From assembly GCA_947396885.1 (NCBI GenBank), contig OX377206.1, positions 13,081,466 to 13,145,465 of the forward strand: a stretch of DNA of 64,000 bases, in the 5' to 3' direction. Shown here in pieces: positions 34,486 through 44,936 of this stretch (the first letter of the stretch is position 1; each line of letters opens with the position of its first letter). The notes under the pieces were generated by a model. It made no database searches. It was given only the letters and a program-made list of their open reading frames with translations, and was not told where the DNA came from. Origin of the DNA: Heligmosomoides polygyrus polygyrus. Taxonomy: Eukaryota > Nematoda > Chromadorea > Rhabditida > Heligmosomidae. The translations under genes and the position numbers were made by a program.

Positions 34486-36637
34486 CTACGCCGCTTGACG
34501 GCGTGCACAACTAGACAGTCAACTATAATTTGGTAGTTCTTGGTACGCTCGAGAAAGAGGTTTTCTGTATTTTTGTTGCGGTCTAGGCTTTTAATCTTTG
34601 CTGATTTCCTAATAACTTTGAGCAGGTAAACAGCATTGGAATGCGTGACGCAGTCAAGGGAAGCGACAAATTCAAAGAAAGAAGCCTTCGTATCTATATA
34701 GAAGAGTAAAATTGAACTTTTGTCAGTCTTTTGATAACGTAACCTGCCAAAGGAACACTGTCGGGAAAAGTGCTGGCTGTCTGGTTCACCTTGAATCGAA
34801 GCCTTCGGTTCGGGTCTCGTCCACGCCAGCCAAGGTTTTACTCCACCCAGGATTGGTCGCTTTTCTGGAAAGGATGACTTTTCCATTGGATGGGCATTGC
34901 AGGGCACCTTATGGGCCAAATACACACTCAAATTTCGTCCAGGACGTTCCATAGAAGTAGAACGCGCGGCGCATTCTCCGAAAGTGTCGGTTCAGCCGAA
35001 CCATTTCCTTTTACCCTTAACTTGCACAAGCCTCTGATGTGCTTTAAAAATTCTGGAAACGAATCAAGGCTGGTACAACCCGCCCCTAGGAGCGTCCTCT
35101 GAAAGGATTGCGCCAATTCGAATACTTTCAAGGTCCAAAGCGGATGAGAATGCACTTATGCAGTTCTTACGAACATTCAAACGGTTTTGGCATCTAAACC
35201 GTAACGTATGAGACCACGTCCTTGCTATATGATCTTCTGAAGTGCCTTCGTACATATTGTCCGGGTGATCATCGTTTTGCACAAGCGGGCGCCAGCAACT
35301 GCATTCGCCCCGGACCAGTGCCAGAGTAGCTCACTGGGTCCTGCTCTTCCGAAGGGCGCGAGGAGCGTCACTTACGTATATGCCGTGGGCTTCATCTAGG
35401 TACAGTTGTCATCCAGCAGTTAGCAGCGAGAGGCCTCATGTGATTGCCGAAGTTAGGTTTTAACAACGTGGCCTAGCGTTTTTGAGTATCTGATTTCGAT
35501 GAAGTCGGAATTTCGGTTGTCTTCAACGACTTGTGTGAACCGCATTGCTCTACACAAAGACGATGCAACGAGAATATGCATCCTCATTCTTCTTGCGAGG
35601 GATCCATGTGCACGACCGGAAACAGAGTTTTACAAAAAACTCCAACCAAGAACATCGATTCGTGGAGAATGCGGCAATCAACGGCTTCTCCGACTGCGCT
35701 ACACACGCACGCAAGTGCTAGCACGTCAAGTTTCTAATGCAGCTTTTTTCACGCACGGAAGCTGGTAAATCTGGTTTAAAACGTTGTTCCGACAAGTTCC
35801 CACATGATTTTCACACTCTGGGTGTTCGTCATTCCTTGGTTGCACCAAAATTGCGAACTAGAAGCGGATTTCAAGACTTTATACTCGTGATGCTTAGACT
35901 TTCAGCAGTATTATTAATATCAACTTTGGTAGCAAGAACTACACTTGCAGATTTTATTTAGTTTAGCGACAATGTATATGTCTTTTAATTGCCGTTTACT
36001 TTCTGTTTCAGTTTCTTCACGATCTACGGAGCAATGTTTGATCTCGACATCTCGGATTCCGTTTCCACTTATGCTCTCCATAGTGATGCTTCTCGTATTC
36101 TGCATCACTTCGGCCAGTGTAGCGATTTATCTTGGCTACCGCCTGTTCAGGAGGAAAAAGGTAATTAATTATATACAATGAGTTGCCTAACGCAGTCGGG
36201 TGGTACATGCGTGCGGTTGCAACGCGGTTCTTTGGAAATTAGGAGAAGCAGTAAAATTGGTCAAATTTTTGTATTGTTGGTGGTCCGGGAGGGTGACCAG
36301 GATACTGATGGGTGGATATTGATTGAATCGCGATCTACCTGCGAGAGAGTCTGATCCGCATCGCGCACTCGCGCGTGGTTATACTAGTTCGCTGAGCAAA
36401 GCGCCTTCGCCTTTTATTCGCGATTGATTGTCTCCGCGTTTCGATCAGTGCGCATTTTGTGCACTATTTCAGCCTATCCACAGTCGCTCATGATTTTCTT
36501 ATTAAGCAAACATCACTCGACGTCTACTCAGTGTACTCGTCGTCGATGAGCGCCATGGGTTCCGCGAGTACAGCTCCGGTCTACGCCGGCTATCCAAGGC
36601 ATCACTATGTCCACCATTTGGACGACAACTACAGATG
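27442..36637 (+). CDS. ZP-domain (cuticlin-like) single-pass membrane protein
   Basis: Nematode ZP proteins polymerise in the apical extracellular matrix or cuticle. Exons: 27,442-27,496; 30,547-30,647; 30,741-30,866; 31,196-31,338; 33,540-33,679; 33,747-33,843; 33,911-34,070; 34,133-34,292; 36,012-36,160; last exon from 36,473. All nine upstream exons join in phase (377 codons). A signal peptide (residues 1-16) precedes the ZP-N half with four Cys (SCSSG, VPCGTS, KHCDV, VFCLY) and the ZP-C half with KPKPKVEMMFRS, PKECMFSDRED, SCPVHEMSEI, AQCTVQVC. A furin-like RFRHKR (about 291-296) and a transmembrane segment (about 347-370) with basic FRRKK tail follow. Donor phase predicts a short tail stopping at 36,493, while another frame stays open to 36,637 (YSSSMSAMG ... 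DDNYR), so the last exon is uncertain. Specific paralogue not assigned. Confidence 0.85.
27770..28205 (+). mobile_element. tRNA-related SINE (SINE-B) in intron 1 of the ZP gene
   Basis: Contains a tRNA-like segment (GGCGCAGTTGGTACGAGTGCC as box A, then CCTCATAGG and GAGTTCGAGTTTGCG as box B) near 27,983-28,050, with conserved flanks. Two further copies lie at 28,555-28,980 (inverted) and 48,155-48,565. ORFs across it recur in the copies and are not genes. Confidence 0.65.
28555..28980 (-). mobile_element. Inverted SINE-B copy in intron 1 of the ZP gene
   Basis: Reverse complement of 27,770-28,205, including the tRNA-like block and the GATGGTGCAGATAGGCATTG end. About 350 bp separate the two copies, so the intron transcript could fold into a hairpin of about 400 bp. 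Confidence 0.65.
29592..29875 (+). mobile_element. SINE-A, full length
   Basis: The head TGTGGCGCAGTCGGATGAGG is the best tRNA-like start in the window. The body (ACCAAACTTGTCTGGGAAGG, CATTCAAATCGCCTCCACG) and tail (GAGTAACGCCGTCCTTTATC) are complete. It lies in intron 1 of the ZP gene. Confidence 0.78.
30145..30415 (+). mobile_element. Diverged SINE-A copy
   Basis: TTTGGCTCAGTCAGAGAAGG head, TTGGTTCGGGTGCCG as box B, body with CTTGGGAAAGCTAAAGCACC and tail GGATAGATAACG. It ends about 130 bp before ZP exon 2. Confidence 0.55.
31547..31890 (+). repeat. Helitron-like fragment with ATCGAT motifs
   Basis: TATTAGGCTAATCCGTCCGTCCC matches, in part, the start of the 7.8-kb Helitron-like element (GCGTTAGTCCGTCTGTCCC), and the same ATCGAT-rich interior follows. 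It is in intron 4 of the ZP gene. Boundaries are approximate and the 3' palindrome was not found. Confidence 0.4.
31900..33055. other. ZP gene intron 4 sequence without recognised exon
   Basis: Two short ORFs (32,117-32,305 and 32,460-32,732) show no recognisable domain. The ZP exons on either side join in phase without them. A G-rich run occurs at 32,031-32,053. Confidence 0.4.
33056..33335 (-). mobile_element. SINE-A copy in intron 4 of the ZP gene
   Basis: Minus-strand head near GCGCATTCGGAGGAGGCGCC, tail AAGGACGGCGCTAATCAACC on the + strand, with diverged body. It ends about 200 bp before ZP exon 5. Confidence 0.65.
34440..34486. repeat. (TTTA)n microsatellite
   Basis: About 11 TTTA units in the intron between ZP exons 8 and 9. 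Similar tracts occur at 26,158, 47,525 and, as AAAT, at 54,338. Confidence 0.9.
34760..34990 (+). mobile_element. Diverged SINE-A copy
   Basis: Box-B-like CTTCGGTTCGGGTCTCG, body with TTTTCTGGAAAGGATGA and end block CCATAGAAGTAGAACGCG match the family in order. The head is poorly preserved. Confidence 0.5.
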
Positions 36638-36951
36638 AAAAAGATCATACCGAATTTCTTCCCTGACGACTATAGTGAGGAACTTCATGCTCAGACTAGC
36701 TTCGAAGTGTTCTATGACGTCAGTTTATGTGTGTGTTTTCGTAGAAGCTAATGGTTTGTCTTTTGTGTTTTTTCTTCTTTGTTTTGAGAAGATTCGAGCT
36801 TAGTGTTCTCTAGTCGTTATCACTGCTTGTGAATGTTTTCAACTCACTTCGCCGAACCATTCACGTGTCATTCACATTTCACTTTGCATCGAGCATGCAC
36901 TTACTGTATGCGCCTTTATTGCTAACGTTCGCCAATTTATGGAGTAATGTG

Positions 36952-36967
36952 AATAAAGAAGAATAAA
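36952..36967 (+). terminator. Polyadenylation signals of the ZP gene
   Basis: Two AATAAA hexamers (36,952-36,957 and 36,962-36,967) lie about 315-475 bases after the possible stops. Confidence 0.6.
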
Positions 36968-37074
36968 CTTTGTACCAGACATGATGAACTTGGGACACCA
37001 GTTATGTAAAATCAATAATTAAGCGGCATAACGGTCGGTGTGACCACTGGCTCTGTGACTACTGGCAAGCACAT

Positions 37075-37867
37075 TCGCGCAATTTCCACCTTGTATGATC
37101 AACTCCGTAAAACCCGGTAGAATCGATCCATAATTTATAGCGGTAACTTAAGCGTAGTCTGACCAACAAGTCTATGCAATTCCTGACAAAAATCGATTAA
37201 ACAAATCAATAACTGTGAGCCGATCAATGTTGTTTACCCGTGAAGTCTCCCCAGCTGTCATTATTTATCCCCCAATTAATCGAAGCCTAATTACATCGAT
37301 CGATAGTAGTTAGCTGATCGATACTACTCACCTGCTAAGAAGCCTACATATAGGTAAACATTAACTTTTACCTCAGGCGATTAACAACGAACGAAACCCC
37401 AATAAAATCGATAGATAATAATGGACGATCAATATTGTCTCCCTGGGGCTGGTGAAATAAACCATTCCACCTCAGATAATCAACTCCGTAAAACCCGATT
37501 GAATCGATCGATAATTTACAGAAAATACACGTTATCTACCTTATGTGAAGTCTGTCCGTCGATCAGAAACCTGTGCAATTCCAATCTCAAATGGTCAACT
37601 GTTGACTAAAATCGATAAAACAGATCGGTCACTGTCAGCTGATCAATGATGTTTACCTGTGAAGTCTGCCGAGCATCTATTATATATCTCCCGAAGTGAT
37701 CACAACCTAATTATATCGATCGACATTCGTTGGCTGATTACTCACCTGCTAAGAAGTTTACGTATCTACAGGCGGTTAACGACGAGCGAAAACCCTACAA
37801 AATCGGTCGATAATGATTAGCGATCGATATTGTTTTCTCGCTGTGAAACCGGCGGGTGCAGGGGAAA
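37075..37867. repeat. Tandem duplication of an ATCGAT-rich unit (about 380-420 bp)
   Basis: CAACTCCGTAAAACCCG occurs at 37,100 and 37,481. GATCAATG.TGTTTACC.GTGAAG occurs at 37,222 and 37,641, the second copy having about 38 extra bases. CACCTGCTAAGAAG also repeats. The unit shares ATCGATCGAT motifs with the Helitron-like interior at 7.3-7.7 kb. Confidence 0.7.
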
Positions 37868-38033
37868 CCAACCCAACTGGGCAATCGCTAACCTCCTCTA
37901 TACATATCTGCTCCAGCTTTTCCATCAATCGCGTCATTTTCATGTAATTCCTACTTTAAGAAATCGACCCTGGCTAGAGATCAATATGAATACACCGATG
38001 GAGATATCAGGTTTTTTCTCCTCCTGACGTGAA

Positions 38034-38340
38034 TTGTGGCGGACGGATGAACAGTATACATTGGATCCGAATGAATCATTTTCGGATATCCGATTCGGAT
38101 ATCCCGATCCGAATCATACAATTATCCGGCCACTGCAAAATTGCCCTTATCCGAATCATCCAAAAATCCGGGGTCCACAAAATCGCCCTTATCCGAATCA
38201 TTCAAAAATCCGGTGCCCGCAAAATCGCCCTTATCCGAATCATCCAAAAATCCGGGGTTTGCGAAATTGTCATTATCCGAATCATCCAATTATCCGGACC
38301 CTGGTGGATTCGGATAAAATCGGATAAATTCGGATAACCC
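38034..38340. repeat. 42-bp minisatellite (TTATCCGAATCATCCAAAAA units)
   Basis: Four to five units of 42 bp built on CTTATCCGAATCATCCAAAA, bordered by GGATATCCGATTCGGATATC. Because 42 is a multiple of three, two frames stay open (14-residue units such as IALIRIIQKSGVHK). A second array is at 43,287-43,470. Confidence 0.8.
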
Positions 38341-39062
38341 GTTGAATTTTCTCGCTCCATTTTGAAGTCGCGCACCTTGGATTAAAGCATATTCCAAACG
38401 AATTTCGCAGGCGGGCACGCTGCTGAGTCATATGTTTTCGCGCCCCACTGTGAAATAGTGTCGTTGAATGCAAGCACGCTGCTCAGCGTTACGTCGATCT
38501 TGGCATCTCTTCCTTCAAATGCCATATTGCGCTGCCGGTAAACAGCAAGGACGGGGACTGAGGGAGAGGAGGGCTTAAGCACGCCCTCTGATCGGAACTT
38601 TGCTATTTCACATTGTATAGCATTCGGCGCAAATTGGGTCGCGGGGTCGCGATATAGAACAGCCCTATACCGCACTTTGTGGTGCGTGAAATTAAAAATG
38701 TTATCCAACACTTGTGTGTCTACCATTTGATGAACTGTGTTAGACCATTTCTGATGTAATACGACATTCATGTGCCCTCTTGGGAAGGAGGAAAAGCATT
38801 GAATACATGGTGATCCTCCCCCACCCCCCCTGGACCAATTTGCGTCACTTGATAATGACATTTTGGAAAGCCCGTATCTTAGAAAAATTCATCTTGGAAT
38901 CAGGGATGTGAGGAAATTTTTTAGTAAAGCGGAAGACAGAATGGAAAAGCTTAAAATGAGCGGAAATCGGAATTCGAAACATCGCCGAAACGGAAATGAC
39001 TCAAAACTCTTTAGTTCGTCTACTATTTCATAATTATACATATATCCATAATGGTCCATAAT
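38341..39062. other. No recognisable gene
   Basis: The minus-strand 159-codon ORF (38,382-38,861) starts with a poly-Gly stretch at a C-run and shows no domain known to me. It could be part of an unrecognised transposon. Confidence 0.35.
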
Positions 39063-39080
39063 GGTAATAATAACTGAGAT

Positions 39081-42000
39081 CTTCTTCTTCTTCTTCTTCT
39101 TCTTCTTCTTCTTCTTCTTCTTCAGCGTTTGTCCCGCTTAGTTGCGGGGTCCGCTTTCCTGGAATGTTGGCGCCACTTCTCCCGATCAAATGCCTGATCA
39201 GGGTGCAACCCAGCCATCTTCAAGTCCTGATGCAGCGTATCAAGCCACCGCTGTTTTGGTCGCCCTCGTGGCCGCCTACCGGGCACATCAAGGTTAAGAC
39301 CAGTCTTTCGGACAGTGTCACCTTTTGCGCGAAGCACGTGTCCGTACCATCGCAGACGAGCTTCGCGCATCTTCTCAAATATCGGGGTGACACCGAACCT
39401 CTGCCGTATGGATTCGTTGCGAACTTGATCCAAACGCGTAACTCCGGCCGTCCACCGCAGCATCTTCGTTTCCATTACGCTGAGGCGCCTTTCAATTTCT
39501 TTGGTAACGGGCCAGCACTCAGCTCCGTAAATAGCTACAGGTCGGACGACTGCTCTGTAGATCTTCGACTTGAGGCGCTCTGGTATCTTCTTGTCGCAGA
39601 GCACTCCCGTCAGAGAGCGCCATTTGGACCACGCTGCACTCACGCGTGTGTTGGCTTCAACGAGTAAACCGCCATCGGACGCGATTGCTGAACCCAAGTA
39701 CTTGAATACCGAAGTACGTGGCAGCTCAATGCCATTTACCTTAATGGAGCTGGACTCGTCTTCATCAGTCGTCATATACTCGGTCTTCTTGATATTAAGT
39801 TTGAGTCCAAACCTCTCCAAGCGATCGCACCAAGCTTGTACCTGCCGCTGGAGTTCAATCTTATCTTCGCTAGCAAGCATTACATCATCAGCATAAAGCA
39901 ACGTCCAAGGGACTGGCTGCTGAAGATCACGCGATATGGCATCCATAACGACGACGAAGAGTAGTGGGGAGAGCGCAGACCCTTGATGTACTCCGACAGA
40001 GATGGGAAACTCCATCGACGTGCCTGCTGCAGCTTGCACTCGACTCTTTGAACAAGAGTACAGTATTCGTACCCACTCTATGAGCTCTTCGGGGACTCCA
40101 TGTTCCTGTAAGGCATACCATATCAGTTCACGCGGAACGCGATCAAAGGCCTTCTCCAAATCCAGGAAGGCAAGAAGCACCGGCTTCTGTTTCTCGCGGT
40201 GCGGTGTTTTTCTATCAGAAGACGAGCGGCGTGTATGGCATCGACTGTGCCACAACCAGCTACGAAGCCGCACTGGTTGGTAGAGGGCTGGACGGTATCA
40301 CGAATTCGTCCGTCGACAATCCGCTCGAAGATCTTCATGCTATGCGAAAGCAATCGGATTGGACGGTAGTTTGTGCAGTCTGCTGGACTGCCCTTCTTTT
40401 TCCAAATCGGAATCGTCGTGCTTCTCTGCCAGATATCGGGCACTTTCTTCTCCGCAATAACCTGGTTGAAGAACGTCGCCAGCCACTTAGTTGGGTACCA
40501 GGATTTCGACTTCCATAAGTCGGCTGCCAAATCATCGGGGCCCGTTGCCTTGCCCGGCTTCATTTTCTTCAAAGCCGCTTCTACCTCCTCTACGGTGATT
40601 TTCTGAACGGGACCGTATACAGGAGGAGAAGATGGAATGCTCGGATGAGCAAACTCTACTGTCGAGACTTCCTCGAAGTAGGTGCGCCATCGGTTCAAAA
40701 CCATCTTGCGGTCCATGAGTAGATGGCCATTCTCATCGTTGATGCCAAAGAACTTCTCAACATCCTCAGTCTGGCGATGGCGGACCTTCGCGAGTCGATA
40801 AAGAAATCGCTCGCCATCGCGCGACTCAAGCTTCCCGTTGATATCATCGTAATGAGTGGCTCTTGCAACGGCTACCGCCTTCTTAGCGGCTTTCTTGGCT
40901 TCCTGATACAGACGCCATTTATCGGCTGTCTTATCGCCGAGGAATGCGTGGTATAATCTCTTCTTCTCTCGGACTTTTTCCTTAACTTCGTTAGTCCACA
41001 GCCATGTCTGCTTATCGACCTTACGCCGTCCCGGTTTCGTAGTGCCGAGTTTGGAACGCGCAGCATTGAGAATCGCGTCGGTAGCTATTTGCCATGTCTC
41101 GTCGACGGTCGTGACCGTCGGCAACCGAATGCGCGAAGTAACAGCTGCTTCATTCTCTTTCAGTCGCCACCACTTGATTCTTGACGGACCGCTCCGTTCG
41201 ACCTGCTTAAACATCGGTGGTGTGATCATCATAGTGCAGATCAGTGGGCGGTGTTGTGTGGCGACCGTTTCATACTGCACGACCTTCGCGTCCGTGACAA
41301 GCCCTTGGTCACGATTTCGCACAAGGACAAAGTCGATCTGCGTTTTAGAATTCCCGCTGTAGAATGAGATAAGGTGGGATTCACGTTTTCGGAATCTGGT
41401 GTTCACAATGGTGAGGTCATGCGACTCCGCGTACTCGAGGATACGCTCACCATCGGCGTTACGTGAACAAAAACCGAGACCACCATGACAGCTGTACCCG
41501 TCTTTCGCAGCGCCAACGTGTCCGTTAAGGTCACCTGCGACAATGATTACGTCTTGTGACGGCACTTCTGCTGTCTTCTCATCAAGCAGGCTCCAAAATT
41601 CATCCTTGGCTTGCTCAGAGCATCCAGTCTATGGAGCATATGCAGAGAAAAGATGATACCGCTGCCGTTCTGCAGCGATTACGACCTTCATCAAGCGGTC
41701 ATTGAAGCGTTCCACGCTTGCAATCGCGTCTCGGAACCGTTCGGAGACGATTATGCCAACACCGCTGGTGGTCCTGGGACTGCCACACAGAATGGCTTTG
41801 TAGCCTCGGCCTATGTCCCTTGACTTGCTACAGGACCACCTCGTCTCCAGCACCGCACACAAGTCAATCTTCCTTCGCTCCAGTGCCTCTGCCAACTCAA
41901 AGGAGCGGCCCGACAACGTACCCACATTCAGCGTTGCCACGCGGGTCTTGCTTACGTTGCGGGACTTTTGGACTAGCTCAGTTTCCCCCCGATGCCGTCC

Positions 42001-42248
42001 TCGCATCAGGGACCCTCGCCTACTTTTCACACTCGCCGGGCTTTGCGAGTGCGCGTCGGCTCCCGCGGACGCCGTAGCATTATCTCGTGAAACATTCAGC
42101 ACCATCAACCATATGATGTGACATGGGCTGTTCGTAGGCCGGCCTGTCACTAGGTCCTGTCGCCTGCATTCGAGTGTCCGTGTTCAGCTCGGCTCGCAAA
42201 AGCGAACAGTTTCCAGTAGCACCACGTGGAGGAACGGACATCGCCACC
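39081..42248 (-). mobile_element. Nearly intact RTE-type non-LTR retrotransposon, 3.17 kb
   Basis: The 18-bp sequence GGTAATAATAACTGAGAT lies at both ends (39,063-39,080 and 42,249-42,266), a target-site duplication. On the minus strand it runs from a short 5' leader through one APE endonuclease plus reverse transcriptase reading frame. The stop codon overlaps the start of a (GAA)n tail (39,081-39,121), so there is essentially no 3' UTR, as in RTE-clade elements. The coding part carries only two visible lesions. Confidence 0.92.
39122..42150 (-). pseudogene. RTE endonuclease/reverse transcriptase, disabled by one stop and one 5-bp duplication
   Basis: Minus strand. The protein would nick the target and reverse transcribe the element's RNA. 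The APE endonuclease blocks are all visible: RVATLNVGTL, AVLETRW, FSAYAP, AGDLNGHVG, QIDFVLVR, QHRPLICT. The reverse transcriptase follows: KATGPDDLAADLWK, NYRPIRLLS, AFDRVPREL, VGVHQGSALSPLLF, LLYADDVML and a C-terminal domain ending WRQHSRKADP. Lesion 1 is an in-frame TAG (41,629-41,631) directly after FSAYAP. Lesion 2 is a tandem duplication of GCGGT on the + strand (40,196-40,205) that shifts frame just before LAFLDLEKAFD. Otherwise the frame is open and key residues are kept, so the copy is young. Whether intact siblings exist cannot be seen here. Confidence 0.9.
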
Positions 42249-43286
42249 GGTAATAATAACTGAGATGCCGTTAACGAATTTAGATAGCGGGCAAGGCAGC
42301 ATGCGACTGTTTCTCAGCAATATATAACAATAACAATATAACAATATACAACAATAAAATAGTCCTTATATTCGTATTATTACCAAGATGAATTTTTAAA
42401 CATTACTAGTGTAACAAATCGAAGTTTGTGCAAAATCTTTCTGTAAACAGGAATAAAGTATTTTGAAAGCAATGAACCCAGCTGACGAGAAAGATGCCAG
42501 AGATTTCGCCACTCATACCACTTAACTGGTCTTATTCAATGTCCCAGATCTGCCCCAATTAGGAGGAGGCAGAGTTAATGTTACAGTTGCGTTCAGCACC
42601 CACGACACGACACCCACGCTCTGGGTACTATTGTATCATTTGGCTCATTTTCGGACACAAACTCAGAGTAGGGAATCGAAGAGGCAAGGTACAGCATGCC
42701 CTCCTCCGACTGGGATAGATCCAATGGCCTCCATGGAGCGCATTGTCAGCAACCTAAGAGTGCTTATAGAACTCTGATCTAGATTTGGTGTTCCCAACCT
42801 AAGATTACTAGGGAAAAGATAAGCATGCTTCGGAAGAAAGGAATTTTATTCTTGATCCAAACACTCATGAAATCTTTGTGGACCTACACTACTCGACAGT
42901 ACATAGTTTCAAGAAAAGAAAAAAGAAAACAATTTGGTTAGTGTTTCGACATCAGGATGCACCACCGGTTTGAAAGCAACACAATCACAAACGCATAGTT
43001 AATCTCTTTCTTCAACCTTTCGTTTATGCTCAAGAGGTGAATGAACGCAGTGCAAAGCAATGAATGAGTAATGAATCACCATTTCCGTTCCGTCTTCCGA
43101 GTCAAAAAAGACAAGATCACGGAAGCGGAAATTCTGCAATTCCTGTCTGGAATGATCCAGCTCTTTGGTGTTTCCTTTCTTGACGACTAGTGAGAGACTT
43201 TCGATACATGCACTGTTGTTGTTGTTGTTAAAGGATGGATTCCTTTTTAGGAACTGTAATATTCTGATAAACTGCATCTTGCTTCA

Positions 43287-43470
43287 ATGAGTCGGATATC
43301 CGATTCGGATATCCGAAATCCGGAGTTCGCGAAATTGCCGTTATCCGAATCATCCAAAAATCCGGTGTCCGCAAAATTGCTCTTATCCGAATCATCCAAA
43401 AATCCGGGGCTCGCAAAATTGCCCTTATCCGAATCATCCAATTATCCGAAGATTTTCGATCGGATCCAAT
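43287..43470. repeat. Second array of the 42-bp minisatellite
   Basis: GGATATCCGATTCGGATATC followed by three units of TTATCCGAATCATCCAAAAA and a flank ending GGATCCAATGTATAATG. The same flank words occur, in reverse order, before the array at 38,034. Confidence 0.78.
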
Positions 43471-44072
43471 GTATAATGAACAGACAGATAGACAGAGAGG
43501 AAAGCGAAATAAAAAAAATGAAAACGAAAAAAGCGGACTAATTTGCTACTTTACCAAATATAGTAGGACAAGCGATGGGTTGCCAAGCCAAAAGAAGCAA
43601 AATCAGAGCTCTATTGTCACCCTACTGTCCTTGCCAAAACCGACCATTTCAAATGCTTCAGCACTAGTACCTCTCTATGAAATTCATTTGCCTCTGCTGA
43701 TAATTTCAGCCCGATCTTTCTCAGTTTTTATGACCTTTTTGAGATAAGATGACCGATTGGTTACTATTCCAGCAAATGAAAATCGATAGGCGAGGATCGA
43801 TTGGGATCGACAGTTCAATTTAATGCGCCTATTGTGACGTCTACTCTGTGACCTTTCGTCTGCCGACGTCCTTGTCACGTAAAACGTTCAATTTCATGCA
43901 AAATCCATAATTATGGATAGGTATTGAGCGGTACTGAATTATATCTGTCGATGGCTGCGCTATGGTGCAGATGCGTCCAAAGATCGCTCAACACGCAGGG
44001 AATGTCCGATTTACAGAATAACTAGTCCCGTGTTTGACTTCTTAACAAAATATGTGGACTGATTTCTTCTGG
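43471..44072. other. No recognisable gene
   Basis: AT-rich intergenic sequence. Short ORFs are low-complexity and lack splice context. Confidence 0.4.
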
Positions 44073-44285
44073 GCCGCGTGATAGCATAGTCGAAGGAAGT
44101 GCTGGCTGTCCCGTGCACCTCGAATCGATGTCCTTGGTTCGGTTCTATCGCCCAGGCCAACTAAGCCATCGTCAAGTTCATCGGCTAGCCACTGCAAAAG
44201 TCAGTGTATAGGCCAAATATGCATTCAAATTGTCTCCCCCACTAAAGTGGAATGCATGGAGCATCCTAAAAAACGTTGAATTAAA
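44073..44285 (+). mobile_element. Diverged SINE-A copy
   Basis: ATAGCATAGTCGAAGGAAGTG head, TTGGTTCGGTTCTATCG box B, GCCCAGGCCAACTAAGCC and a CATTCAAATTGTCTCC block. A central deletion removes the TTGTCTGGGAAGG region. Confidence 0.6.
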
Positions 44286-44936
44286 CCCGTTCTTCATCAT
44301 AATCCTTTTTTTCTTGAAATCAGGAGTATTTCTTTTGGACAATGTATCAACAAGTGAACGTGCGGCTGTAACCATTTTTGGGAGCGTCCGCCGCCTCCCT
44401 TACGCGAGCGCAGGTGAATATTAATGTCGTATTCTATCGCAAAAAAAAATCGACAAATAATCAGGAAACCTTTTTTCAGGTAAGTAGAAAGGAGAAAGAA
44501 AGAGGAAGAGAGTGCTTTATCCTTTTCTCTCGGGTTCGATTCTTCTTTCCGCTCTAACTTCTGTTTATTCTATGCCTACTTCAGCATTATGTTCTTGTTC
44601 TGCTTCTCATTTCGTGCTATGCATTCGACGACGTAGGCCGAAATCGTCAGGAATTCATTGCCGAGGAATGTGACATTTCAATCTAACGGGCACAGTCACT
44701 CCAATCATCGAGCCCTCGACGTTTTCATTATGTGCATCGGTGGAGGCTGTTTCTTGTGCGTTGAATCACAGCCCCACACACCGGCTGACGTAATGCGAAT
44801 GACTAAGGTGCTCTTTACCAGTAACGCTAGCAAGTCAGTGCTACGTCTGGCTACGACCTGATCAACAGCTCCCTCCCCCTCGTCGTCCATCCTCATCAGT
44901 CGTCGTCCAGTATCCCTCACTTCGCACCTCATCGCC

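Noticed and set aside
38382..38861. 159-codon minus-strand ORF as a gene
   Set aside because: It begins in a poly-Gly C-run, has no recognised domain, and sits between minisatellite and retrotransposon sequence.
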